This document shows, piece after piece, positions 54,664 to 61,904 of a stretch of 64,000 nucleotides of DNA (the stretch's first letter is position 1; each line of letters starts with the position of its first letter). The stretch lies in contig JADJFA010000042.1 of assembly GCA_016708875.1 (NCBI GenBank), forward strand, positions 131,894 to 195,893, in the 5' to 3' direction. Origin of the DNA: Lewinellaceae bacterium. Lineage in GTDB: Bacteria > Bacteroidota > Bacteroidia > Chitinophagales > Saprospiraceae. A program made the position numbers and the translations under genes. The notes under the pieces are model-generated. The model was not told the DNA's origin. It saw nothing but the letters and a program-made list of their open reading frames with translations, and made no database searches.

Positions 54664-54681
54664 TCAGGTGTTGGACAGGTT

Positions 54682-56151
54682 TTATTGTTTCACAATTTTG
54701 GCCATTCGGGTTGCACCCGGTAGCTCCAATTGCAGGAAATATAAACCTTTGGGAAGGTTTGAAACATTTATTTGACTGGCGCCTTTGGTATCAACGAACA
54801 GTACCTTACTTCCGTTTGGATCAAACAAATTTATCGCGGTAGTATGTTCGGGCAAATACAGCCAATCATTCACAGGATTGGGGCTGATCTGGATCAGCGC
54901 TGTTTGAGCAAATTCCTCGAACCCGGAAGCAGCAGAACAAGGATCAGAAATAAACGTAAAGTCCGCGGCCATAAAACTGGTGTGGAAATGGTGCGAGGGC
55001 CACATGACCTCAAGCTGATCCAGCACAAACTGCCGTTGCGGGACTGTCAGAGAAAGGATGGTCGGCCAACTGCTTTGGTTGGCAATCACGTCGGCCTGTA
55101 TTTCAGCCGGAGCTTTGGTTAAGTACCCGCCATTGTCAAAACATTCATTCGCAACCAATTCGTTGTGGATGGAATAGGAAAGGGTCGTTGTGATGCCCGG
55201 GAATCGCTTATACCGCTCTGGATAAGTAGGCGAAGGGCGTAAAAAGTAAAACTCGGTGCAAATTCCATGATCCATCAAGGTCTGAAAGTTGGCAAAAGCA
55301 TCCAAGTTGCCTTGAAGCCCAACATCCGGGTGGTTGTCGCGACTGTTCATTGAAAACAGCAATGGAGTCTGGGTTTGTTCAATAATAACCTCTACGCCTG
55401 GGGCGCCGTGAGTTACACCTGCTTGCCACTGCAACACTTCCGCTAGAACCGTTGAAAAAGCACCACCTGCAGAAAACCCCAAAGAAGCTTGCGGGGTTGT
55501 CCAGTTCATTTTTCCGCGATGAATAAAGGTGTCCCGAATGGCGCGGACATTGGCAATATCCACACTTGACATGCTATCCGGGTAAAAATCGTAGCGCAGA
55601 TTTCCGTCCCCGTTTAGGTCGGTATTGGTGGTTGATTCATCACTTTCGGTGATGATTACGCCCCAGTCTTTGCTAACGAGGTATTTGACAAACTGGTTTT
55701 GCTCAAATTCAGCGCCTGCCCAAGAGCTTGCAGACCCGCCAGTACCATGCCAAAGCCAGCAAACGCCCTGTGCCGGGTTATTGGCCGGGAAATAACTGAA
55801 CACGCGTTTCATCCGGTCGCGGCCCATGATTTGTTCTTCCGACAAAGGGTTATTGATTCCGGTAGGTAAGAGCGCGGTATTCGAAGTGATGGTAACATTT
55901 TGAGCAGGCATAATTACCTGTGTATGCCATTCTTCAGGTCGTTCAAGAAAATTGGTGTCGCCCGACCAATGGCTGAAAGTGCGCGTTATGCCCCATTCTT
56001 CCGCCCAGATGTGAATGGTGTCGCCCGGAGCAGCTGTGGTGCTGCCGTATCCATTTTGAACAGTAAGTTGGTAGTTTTGGGAAAATAATGAGAAGGGAAG
56101 AAGAGACCCCGCCGCAGTGAATACTACTGCATGTAAAAAGCTTGCTTTCAT
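54682..56151 (-). CDS. Secreted alpha/beta-hydrolase-like protein with T9SS signal
   Basis: 489 residues. Signal peptide (to about residue 25), an InlB/Listeria-like beta segment (QLTVQNGYGSTTAAPGD, TFSHWSGD), then an alpha/beta hydrolase core with oxyanion region LWHGTGGSASSWAG and nucleophile elbow LGFSAGGAFS; an acid/His pair may be in SIHNELVANECF. The C-terminus is a T9SS type A sorting domain (IQISPNPVNDWLYL to AKIVKQ). Probably an extracellular esterase or lipase-like enzyme; the substrate is unknown. Confidence 0.75.
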   Translation of the reverse strand: MKASFLHAVVFTAAGSLLPFSLFSQNYQLTVQNGYGSTTAAPGDTIHIWAEEWGITRTFSHWSGDTNFLERPEEWHTQVIMPAQNVTITSNTALLPTGINNPLSEEQIMGRDRMKRVFSYFPANNPAQGVCWLWHGTGGSASSWAGAEFEQNQFVKYLVSKDWGVIITESDESTTNTDLNGDGNLRYDFYPDSMSSVDIANVRAIRDTFIHRGKMNWTTPQASLGFSAGGAFSTVLAEVLQWQAGVTHGAPGVEVIIEQTQTPLLFSMNSRDNHPDVGLQGNLDAFANFQTLMDHGICTEFYFLRPSPTYPERYKRFPGITTTLSYSIHNELVANECFDNGGYLTKAPAEIQADVIANQSSWPTILSLTVPQRQFVLDQLEVMWPSHHFHTSFMAADFTFISDPCSAASGFEEFAQTALIQISPNPVNDWLYLPEHTTAINLFDPNGSKVLFVDTKGASQINVSNLPKGLYFLQLELPGATRMAKIVKQ

Positions 56152-56262
56152 GTTATAAATTAAGACTGTTAAACAAAGGGTCTTTTTGATTGTCAGGAGT
56201 AGGCGGGGTTTAAGCGTATGCTGGATAAAGTGTGTATTTAGAACGGATATAAGCCCATACGA

Positions 56263-56277
56263 TGACCACTGTGGTCA
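56263..56277. promoter_or_regulatory. Perfect TGACCAC-T-GTGGTCA palindrome before the Fur-family gene
   Basis: A 15-bp palindrome ends nine bases before the -7 box, overlapping where a -33 element would lie. It is well placed as an operator, perhaps for autoregulation; it does not look like a classic Fur or PerR box. Confidence 0.45.
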
Positions 56278-56285
56278 CAATTTTC

Positions 56286-56293
56286 TACTTTTG
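56286..56293 (+). promoter_or_regulatory. -7 promoter box of the Fur-family gene
   Basis: TACTTTTG, a TAnnTTTG match 22 bases before ATG 56315. Confidence 0.55.
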
Positions 56294-56314
56294 TCCCCAC
56301 AACACACAGCAAAA

Positions 56315-56838
56315 ATGTCACTCCCACGCAACGAGCAAGAAATCATCCAGCAAGTGCTCAAAATCTTTTCGGCTCAACTGGAAAAAGGCGGCTTCCGCAA
56401 AACGCCGGAACGATTCGCTATTCTGGAAGAAATTTACAAGCGCACCGACCACTTCGATGCCGAAGCGCTTTACATCCACATGAAAAACCGAAGCTACCGC
56501 GTGAGCCGAGCGACGGTGTACAACACGTTGGAACTGCTGGTGAATTTTGACCTGGTGAAAAAACACCAGTTCGGTCGCAACCTCGCCCAATACGAGAAAT
56601 CATATGGGTATAAACAACACGACCACGTCATCTGCGCGCATTGTGGTAAAGTTGTAGAGTTTTGCGACCCCGGGTGCAACAAATCAAAGACATGGTGGGC
56701 GAACTCCTCAATTTCAAAATCTCGCACCACTCGCTCAACCTATACGGTGTGTGCGGTTCCTGTCAAAAAGAGATAGAATTCGGCATCGTCCGCAAACAAC
56801 CCAAGGAGATGGAAGATGAGCCGGGCTGGGGCGATTAA
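56315..56838 (+). CDS. Fur-family transcriptional regulator (frameshifted near the 3' end)
   Basis: A metal-dependent repressor of the Fur/PerR/Zur group, about 174 residues once one C is added to CCCC 56668-56671. Start ATG 56315 (MSLPRNEQEIIQQVL); frames reading further upstream cross the promoter. The winged helix is GGFRKTPERFAILEEIY...SRATVYNTLELL, and metal sites include QHDHVICAHCGKVVEF and, in the corrected frame, LYGVCGSCQKEIEFG. The corrected frame ends EDEPGWGD at 56838; the frame as read ends at 56776 with unrelated residues. Which metal it senses is not clear; its two Cys-x-x-Cys pairs are typical of structural zinc. Confidence 0.82.
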
Positions 56839-57016
56839 TTGATTCGATTGATTGGATTGGGGGATTGATTCGATTGTTACGATTGATTCGATTCTCAGAA
56901 AATACGAATCGCTTCAATGGGATCAATCGTCACAATCGAATCAATCGCTCCAATCGAATCAATCCCACAAATCGCAAGAATCGAATCAATCGCTCCAATC
57001 CAATCAATCGAATCAA
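56839..57016. repeat. CAATCGAATCAATCGCTC repeat array before scpA
   Basis: About 15 degenerate 8-9-base units (AATCGAATC / GATTCGATT), first in one and then in the other orientation. The region is open in the scpA frame and would read as (S/N)QSNQSLQSNQS. The same unit occurs at 42158-42246. Confidence 0.65.
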
Positions 57017-57406
57017 TTGCAAGAGACATTCACCATAAAACTCCCCGCCTTCGAGGGGCCTTTCGATCTCCTGCTCTTCTTCATCGAGCGGGACGAACTG
57101 GATATTTACAACATCCCCATCGCCAAAATCACCGACGATTTCTTGAGCTATATGCACGAGATGGATGAGTTGAGCATGGATATTGCCTCGGAATTTATCG
57201 TGGTGGCGGCCACGCTCATGCGCATCAAGGCAAAGATGTTGTTGCCCCGAAAACAGGTGGACGAGGAGGGCAACGAGATAGACCCGCGCCGCGAACTGGT
57301 GGATCGCCTGCTAGAATACAAGCGCTACAAAAGTGTGCTGGATGACCTGCGCCGCCTCGAAGAAGTGCGGGCTTTCATGAATCCGCGCGGCTTCGCTACC
57401 CGCTGA
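57017..57406 (+). CDS. scpA: Segregation and condensation protein A, N-terminal segment
   Basis: ScpA is the kleisin of the bacterial condensin (with SMC and ScpB). The family sequence begins at ETFTIKLPAFEGPFDLLLFF and includes IYNIPIAKITDDFL, SEFIVVAATLMRIKAKMLLP. There is no ATG; TTG 57017 is the nearest start, and the open frame runs back through the repeat array to TTG 56852. The frame breaks near 57398-57402 (CCC), after AFMNPRGFAT. Confidence 0.8.
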   Translation: MQETFTIKLPAFEGPFDLLLFFIERDELDIYNIPIAKITDDFLSYMHEMDELSMDIASEFIVVAATLMRIKAKMLLPRKQVDEEGNEIDPRRELVDRLLEYKRYKSVLDDLRRLEEVRAFMNPRGFATR

Positions 57407-57764
57407 AATCCGCCAACTTGCCGAACAAGCCCTCGCCGAAGCAGAGCTCGAATCCATCAGTCTCTACAAACTGCTGCGCGTTTTTGAACGGCTCGTGACA
57501 AGGTTTGAGGAAGACCAAAAAACCAAGCGCGTCCACACGGTGTACAACTACAGTTACACCATTCAGGAGCAGCGGGAGTACATTATGGGTAAATTAAAAA
57601 GAGGGGAAAAGCGGGATTTTGAACAGATGTTCCTTGCACTTGAAAGCCGCATTCATGCAGTGGTCACTTTTCTGGCTTTGCTCGAATTGCTTAATGCCCA
57701 GGAGATTGTGCTCATCCAGGGAGAGGGCATGAATAATTTTTGGCTGACGCTGCCGGAGGAGTAG
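57402..57764 (+). CDS. scpA: Segregation and condensation protein A, C-terminal segment
   Basis: AEIRQLAEQALAEAE then ISLYKLLRVFERLV, RVHTVYNYSYTIQEQREYI, RIHAVVTFLALLELLNAQEIVL and FWLTLPEE: the winged-helix C-terminus of ScpA that contacts the SMC head. It is continuous with the N-terminal segment if one extra base near 57400 is removed. In an essential-type gene such a break is more likely a sequencing error. Confidence 0.78.
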   Translation, partial: AEIRQLAEQALAEAELESISLYKLLRVFERLVTRFEEDQKTKRVHTVYNYSYTIQEQREYIMGKLKRGEKRDFEQMFLALESRIHAVVTFLALLELLNAQEIVLIQGEGMNNFWLTLPEE

Positions 57765-58089
57765 GGAGAATGCTCAAAAATATGTGTCAACTGCTGGGTT
57801 AGACCCCCTACCCCTAAAGGGGAGTTTATTCGAATATCGCAGAAATTGTTGTGTTTTTAAATAAATTATCCACTTATTCGGATAAACTCCCTTTAGGGTC
57901 ATTGACTAAGGATATTGTTATTAGCGGTCAGACGACTTTGAGTCGTCAGACCGCGTGACGGCCTCGTCTGACGGCTTTTCGCCGTCTGACGAGTAATTGA
58001 TGAACGAACGATTTTCCTTAAGTCAACGACTTGCCCTCTTGGGGGGGGGTACCCGCCACGGGAGACCAAAATGCAATTGGGGCTTCACT
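57765..58089. other. Intergenic stretch with stacked hairpins between scpA and uvrA
   Basis: No coding signal. It holds an imperfect inverted repeat (57811-57836 with 57875-57898; CCCCTAAAGGGGAGTTTATTCG type), two related hairpins at 57924-57954 and 57963-57993, and a run of nine G (58041-58049). The genes on both sides converge here. Confidence 0.6.
57924..57993. repeat. Two adjacent GTCAGACG-core hairpins
   Basis: GCGGTCAGACGACT pairs with AGTCGTCAGACCGC, and CTCGTCTGACGGC with GCCGTCTGACGAG; each stem has one central mismatch and both share the GTC(A/T)GACG core. Likely a palindromic dispersed element that may also end transcription from either side. Confidence 0.6.
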
Positions 58090-59889
58090 TCATGTCAATT
58101 CCCCTTTCAAAAACATCCCCGTCCAGCTTCCGTCCACTTTAGCCACCTCCTCAGGCGTACCCTCCGCCACAATCTTGCCGCCCCGAAATCCACCCTCCGG
58201 CCCCACATCAATAATATGATCGGCCATTTTCACCACGTCGAGGTTGTGCTCGATGACAATGACGGTATTGCCTTTTTCTACCAGTTTGTTCAATACGGCG
58301 AGCAATTGGCGGATGTCCTCAAAGTGCAGCCCGGTAGTTGGTTCGTCGAGGATGTAAATGGTGCGGCCCGTGTCTTTTTTGGAAAGTTCTTCGGCAAGCT
58401 TTACACGCTGGGCTTCGCCGCCAGAGAGGGTAGTGGCCTGTTGGCCGAGCGTGATATAGCCCAGTCCAACGTCTTGTAATGTCTTGATTCTCCGATAGAT
58501 ATTCGGAATGGGCTGAAAAAATTCCGCCGCTTCGTTGATGGTCATGTCCAGCACGTCACTGATGCTTTTGCCTTTGTACAGAACCTCCAAAGTTTCACGG
58601 TTGTAACGCCTACCCTGGCAGCGTTCGCAGTGTACCTGCACGTCGGGCAGGAAGTTCATTTCGATGGTGCGAAGTCCCGCACCCTCGCAAACGTCGCAAC
58701 GACCACCTTTTACATTGAATGAAAAACGCCCGTTGGCATAACCCCGAATTTTGGCTTCCGGCGTATCAGCGAACAGTTTTCGGATGTCTCCAAACACGTT
58801 GGTGTATGTGGCGGGGTTGCTGCGCGGGGTACGCCCGATGGCGCTTTGGTCAATCTCAATTACTTTGTCGAGATGATCTAATCCATTGATTTTCTGGTAC
58901 TTGAGCGGACGTTTGAGGCTGTTGTGGAAATGGCTTTGAAGGATTGGGTATAGCGTTTCGTTGATGAGCGAGGATTTACCGGAACCGCTCACGCCCGTGA
59001 TGCAAACGAAGGTTCCGAGCGGGATGCGCAGGGTAACTTCTTTCAGGTTGTGTCCCGTGCAGCCTTCCAGTTCGAGCCAATGGCCATTGCCTTTTCGGCG
59101 GACTTTGGGGATCTCGAGTTTGGAGCGGCCTGCGAGGTAGTCGGAGGTTGCGGTGGGGTTTTTCAAAAAATCTGCGGGCTTGCCGATGTCCACAATCTGG
59201 CCGCCGTGTTTGCCTGCGCCGGGACCAAGGTCAATCAGGTAATCGGATTCCAGCATGATGTCGCGGTCGTGTTCAACCACGAGTACGGTGTTGCCGATGT
59301 CGCGCAGGTTTTTGAGGGCTTCAATGAGGCGATGGTTGTCGCGCTGGTGTAGGCCGATGCTTGGCTCGTCGAGGATGTAGGTGATGCCCGTGAGTTGCGA
59401 GCCAATCTGGGTAGCGAGTCGGATGCGCTGTCCTTCACCACCGGAAAGGGAACGGGCCGGTCGGTCGAGCGCGAGGTAATCCAGGCCGACTTGCAGCAGG
59501 AATTTGAGGCGAAAACGGATTTCTTTCAGCACGTCTTTGGCAATGGCGCGCTGGCGTTCGCTCATTTGCTCATCCACTTTTTCAAGTGTGGAATAAAGCT
59601 CGGACAAATCCATTTGAGCCAATTCGGCGATGTTGCGTTCCGCAATTTTGAACCACAAACTTTCCTTTTTCAAGCGCGTACCTTCACAATCCGGGCAGGG
59701 CACAATGGCAATAAAGTCCTCCGCCCATTGTCGTGCCTTTTCGCTGGTAGCGTCGGCGTACTGGCGTTTGAGCACATTGATGAGTCCGTCGAAAGCCATG
59801 TCGTAACTCCATTCTTCGCCGCCCCAGGTCATGTCCACCTTGATTTCGTCACCGCCATGGAGAATGGCATGCAGCACGATTTCGGGCAA
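58090..59889 (-). CDS. uvrA: UvrA excinuclease subunit, C-terminal segment
   Basis: DNA damage recognition ATPase of nucleotide excision repair. This segment has the first ABC signature and Walker B (LSGGEGQRIRLATQIGSQL, YILDEPSIGLHQRD), the second Walker A (GVSGSGKSSLINETL), the zinc finger CDVCEGAG...CERCQGRRYN and the second signature (LSGGEAQRVKLAEEL...YILDEPTTGLH). It starts out of frame with the middle segment at the T6 run 59920-59925; with one base changed the family sequence (FSFSTPVKDLPEIVLHAI) is restored. Confidence 0.9.
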   Translation of the reverse strand: MPEIVLHAILHGGDEIKVDMTWGGEEWSYDMAFDGLINVLKRQYADATSEKARQWAEDFIAIVPCPDCEGTRLKKESLWFKIAERNIAELAQMDLSELYSTLEKVDEQMSERQRAIAKDVLKEIRFRLKFLLQVGLDYLALDRPARSLSGGEGQRIRLATQIGSQLTGITYILDEPSIGLHQRDNHRLIEALKNLRDIGNTVLVVEHDRDIMLESDYLIDLGPGAGKHGGQIVDIGKPADFLKNPTATSDYLAGRSKLEIPKVRRKGNGHWLELEGCTGHNLKEVTLRIPLGTFVCITGVSGSGKSSLINETLYPILQSHFHNSLKRPLKYQKINGLDHLDKVIEIDQSAIGRTPRSNPATYTNVFGDIRKLFADTPEAKIRGYANGRFSFNVKGGRCDVCEGAGLRTIEMNFLPDVQVHCERCQGRRYNRETLEVLYKGKSISDVLDMTINEAAEFFQPIPNIYRRIKTLQDVGLGYITLGQQATTLSGGEAQRVKLAEELSKKDTGRTIYILDEPTTGLHFEDIRQLLAVLNKLVEKGNTVIVIEHNLDVVKMADHIIDVGPEGGFRGGKIVAEGTPEEVAKVDGSWTGMFLKGELT

Positions 59890-60805
59890 ATCCTTGACCG
59901 GCGTGCTGAACGAAAATTGTGTTTTTTGGCCAGTGCGCGAGCTGTTTGAATAACATATTCTCGCGCACTTCGCCGAGTGGCACGATGGCTACTTCATTGA
60001 TACTCTTGCTGTTGTCGGGTATCACTCGCGCCATGTCTACCTCGTGAATTTCGCCCAAACCCTTGCAATTCGGGCACATCCCGTAAGGCGAATTGAAGGA
60101 AAATGTATTGGGCGAAGGCTCGTCGTAAGAAAGCCCGGTGTCCTGGCACATCAGGTTTTTGGAAAAATTGACTAATTCGCCACCTTCAAGTTCGAGGATT
60201 TGAATAAGCCCATCGCCCAATTTCAAAGCCATGTTCAGGCTTTCGGCCAGTCGCTCGTTTCGGTCGTCGCCCACTTTGAGACGGTCTACAACAATTTCAA
60301 TATCGTGGATTTTATAGCGGTCTAGTTGCATCCCGGGCGTGATTTCCAGCAATTCAGCATCCACGCGCACCCGGGTATAACCTTGCTTTCGGATCTGTTC
60401 AAAAAGTTCGCGGTAATGGCCTTTTCTGGAACGTACCACGGGAGCAAGGAGCGCGATTTTTTGTCCCGAAAACCGCTCCGTTATATTTTCTACAATCTGC
60501 TCTTCGGTGTATTTCACCATTTTTTTACCAGTCGCGTAAGAATACGCCTCGCCGGCACGTGCAAAGAGCAAACGCAGAAAATCGTACACTTCTGTCACAG
60601 TGCCAACGGTGGAACGAGGGTTGCGCCCGGTCGTTTTTTGCTCGATGGAAATTACAGGTGAAAGCCCCGTAATCTGGTCAACATCAGGCCGTTCCATCTC
60701 GCCGATGAACTGCCGTGCGTAACTCGAAAGCGTCTCCATGAAACGCCGCTGCCCCTCCGCATAAATCGTGTCGAAAGCCAAACTCGATTTTCCTGAGCCG
60801 CTCAC
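59849..60805 (-). CDS. uvrA: UvrA excinuclease subunit, middle segment
   Basis: Begins at the first Walker A (GSGKSSLAFDTIYAEGQRR) and holds SYARQFIGEMERPDVDQITGL, the UvrB-interaction region (RSRKGHYRELFEQIRKQGYTRVRVD) and CPNCKGLGE of the first zinc module. It is split from the N-terminal piece by a lost base in GGGG 60832-60835 (plus strand), which would give RIPRNQLVVITGVSGSGK. Confidence 0.88.
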   Translation of the reverse strand: MSGSGKSSLAFDTIYAEGQRRFMETLSSYARQFIGEMERPDVDQITGLSPVISIEQKTTGRNPRSTVGTVTEVYDFLRLLFARAGEAYSYATGKKMVKYTEEQIVENITERFSGQKIALLAPVVRSRKGHYRELFEQIRKQGYTRVRVDAELLEITPGMQLDRYKIHDIEIVVDRLKVGDDRNERLAESLNMALKLGDGLIQILELEGGELVNFSKNLMCQDTGLSYDEPSPNTFSFNSPYGMCPNCKGLGEIHEVDMARVIPDNSKSINEVAIVPLGEVRENMLFKQLAHWPKNTIFVQHAGQGFARNRAACHSPWR

Positions 60806-61017
60806 GCCTGTGATGACGACCAGTTGGTTGCGGGGATGCGCACGTCCACATTTTTCAAATTGTGGGCACGCGCACCGATGACTTCGATGAAGTGGTGATT
60901 CCCGCCTTCGCTAGGGCTTCGGCGGGTAAAGGTGGACTGGTGATCAGTGATTGGTGACTGGGTGTCAGTCACTGAAACACCAATTGTAGAGGCTATTTGT
61001 GTCTTTGCTTTTGCCAT
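60802..61017 (-). CDS. uvrA: UvrA excinuclease subunit, N-terminal segment with repeat-derived insert
   Basis: MAKAKTQIAS, then about 30 residues (TDTQSPITDHQSTFTRRSPS) encoded by two dispersed repeats, then the conserved start HHFIEVIGARAHNLKNVDVRIP. There is no start codon between the repeats and the conserved region, so they appear to be translated. They lie before the first conserved strand, where extensions are tolerated. Confidence 0.75.
   Translation of the reverse strand: MAKAKTQIASTIGVSVTDTQSPITDHQSTFTRRSPSEGGNHHFIEVIGARAHNLKNVDVRIPATNWSSSQA
60901..60956. repeat. REP palindrome and GTGATCAGTGATTGGTG repeat inside uvrA
   Basis: 60901-60926 equals the intergenic palindrome 24033-24058 except for one base; 60940-60956 equals 4591-4607 except for one base. 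Both are within the UvrA frame near the N-terminus. Confidence 0.75.
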
Positions 61018-61048
61018 TTCGAGCGGGAAAACAACGTGGGTGCTGGGA

Positions 61049-61072
61049 CCTGCCTGTCGGTAGGCAGGGGTT
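61049..61072. repeat. CCTGCCTGTCGGTAGGCAGG hairpin in the uvrA leader
   Basis: CCTGCCT and AGGCAGG arms around GTCGGT, between the promoter box and ATG 61017. It is related in sequence to the CCCGCC/GGCGGG palindromes. Confidence 0.5.
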
Positions 61073-61084
61073 TTCGCGAAAAGG

Positions 61085-61092
61085 CAAAAGTA
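61085..61092 (-). promoter_or_regulatory. -7 promoter box of uvrA
   Basis: TACTTTTG on the minus strand, about 68 bases before ATG 61017; the leader would hold the hairpin at 61049-61072. Confidence 0.5.
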
Positions 61093-61183
61093 GGGGGAAT
61101 TGGAGAAAAAAAACGAATTGTTTTAAAAATTGTGTTCCGATAAAAGTAGTTTGAAGCTTTAAAAACAGAAGGAGGTAGAAGGA

Positions 61184-61214
61184 TTGCAGTAGTAATCAAG
61201 AAGGCTTACTTTTG
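61184..61214 (+). promoter_or_regulatory. Promoter of the toxin-antitoxin pair: TTG-N20-TACTTTTG
   Basis: TTG (61184-61186) and TACTTTTG (61207-61214) with 20 bases between, a full match to the Bacteroidota consensus. The transcript would start about 14 bases before ATG 61236. Confidence 0.65.
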
Positions 61215-61235
61215 TATTCAAATTCATTTTTCAAT

Positions 61236-61556
61236 ATGACTATCTCGGAGAAAAAAATCGAATTAGTACAGGCGCTGCTGCTTTTGCGCGACAAGGCTAC
61301 CTTGTATGAAATCGAAAAACTCATCTCACGTGCTTTTAAAGCACCAGAAGTCGGTTTTGCCCTGAAGCAAATTCAAGCAGACACAATGCCGGAATCTTTC
61401 GAGGCATGGGTAGCGCAATTTGAAGGCCCGGAACAACTAGATTTGGAAGATGATTATGGTTTGAGTCCAACTGCGCTACGCCAGCGCATCTGGGCGGCGG
61501 AACAAAGCCCGGAGATGACTCTGGAGGCATTTTTTCAACGTATTGAAGAAAACTAA
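61236..61556 (+). CDS. Probable antitoxin of a RelE/ParE-type pair
   Basis: 106 residues from ATG 61236; the longer frame from 61212 overlaps the promoter box. The N-terminus MTISEKKIELVQALLLLRDKATLYEIEKLI is like many short antitoxin-type proteins in Bacteroidota, and the C-terminus is acidic (LDLEDDYGLS, EAFFQRIEEN). It lies 14 bases before the toxin gene. The role is inferred from position and size, not a clear family match. Confidence 0.65.
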   Translation: MTISEKKIELVQALLLLRDKATLYEIEKLISRAFKAPEVGFALKQIQADTMPESFEAWVAQFEGPEQLDLEDDYGLSPTALRQRIWAAEQSPEMTLEAFFQRIEEN

Positions 61557-61570
61557 ATGACCTCCCGTCC

Positions 61571-61894
61571 ATGAGAGAAATCAAAGTGAAACAACAATTT
61601 TTGGATTCAGTGCTAGAGATCCGGGACTACATTGCGCAAGATTCCCCTCAAAATGCAGCAGATTTTGTATCCGGTCTCAAATCCAAAATGCAAAAGATTG
61701 TTGAGCAACCAGAGACTTTTTCTCCAGAGAAAAATTTGCTCACCAAGCGATTTTTGTACCGGTTTGCACGCTACAAAAAGAGTTACAAAATCATATTCAA
61801 AGTGTTGGATGCGCAACTTGTCTTCCTTGACATCGTACATGGGAAACGCCATCCAAGTTATCTCAAAAAGTTGAAGACAACTGATTACGAATAG
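61571..61894 (+). CDS. RelE/ParE-family toxin
   Basis: 107 residues. VKQQFLDSVLEIRDYIAQDSPQNAADFV, the strand ENLLTKRFLYRFARYKKSYKII and VLDAQLVFLDIVHGKRHP follow the RelE/ParE fold (helix, helix, sheet with basic residues, terminal HGxRxP). Such toxins cut ribosome-bound mRNA (RelE) or block gyrase (ParE); which applies is not clear. The stop is ten bases from the convergent peptidase stop. Confidence 0.8.
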   Translation: MREIKVKQQFLDSVLEIRDYIAQDSPQNAADFVSGLKSKMQKIVEQPETFSPEKNLLTKRFLYRFARYKKSYKIIFKVLDAQLVFLDIVHGKRHPSYLKKLKTTDYE

Positions 61895-61904
61895 CAATCA
61901 TAAT

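Larger units (their letters stand above)
54253..54681. other. Intergenic stretch: palindromic repeats and an orphan T9SS domain
   Basis: 429 bases without an intact gene. 54303-54459 holds nested CCGC(A/G)TAGCGG palindromes, and 54520-54663 encodes a solitary T9SS sorting-domain tail on the minus strand. Nothing else is visible. Confidence 0.6.
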
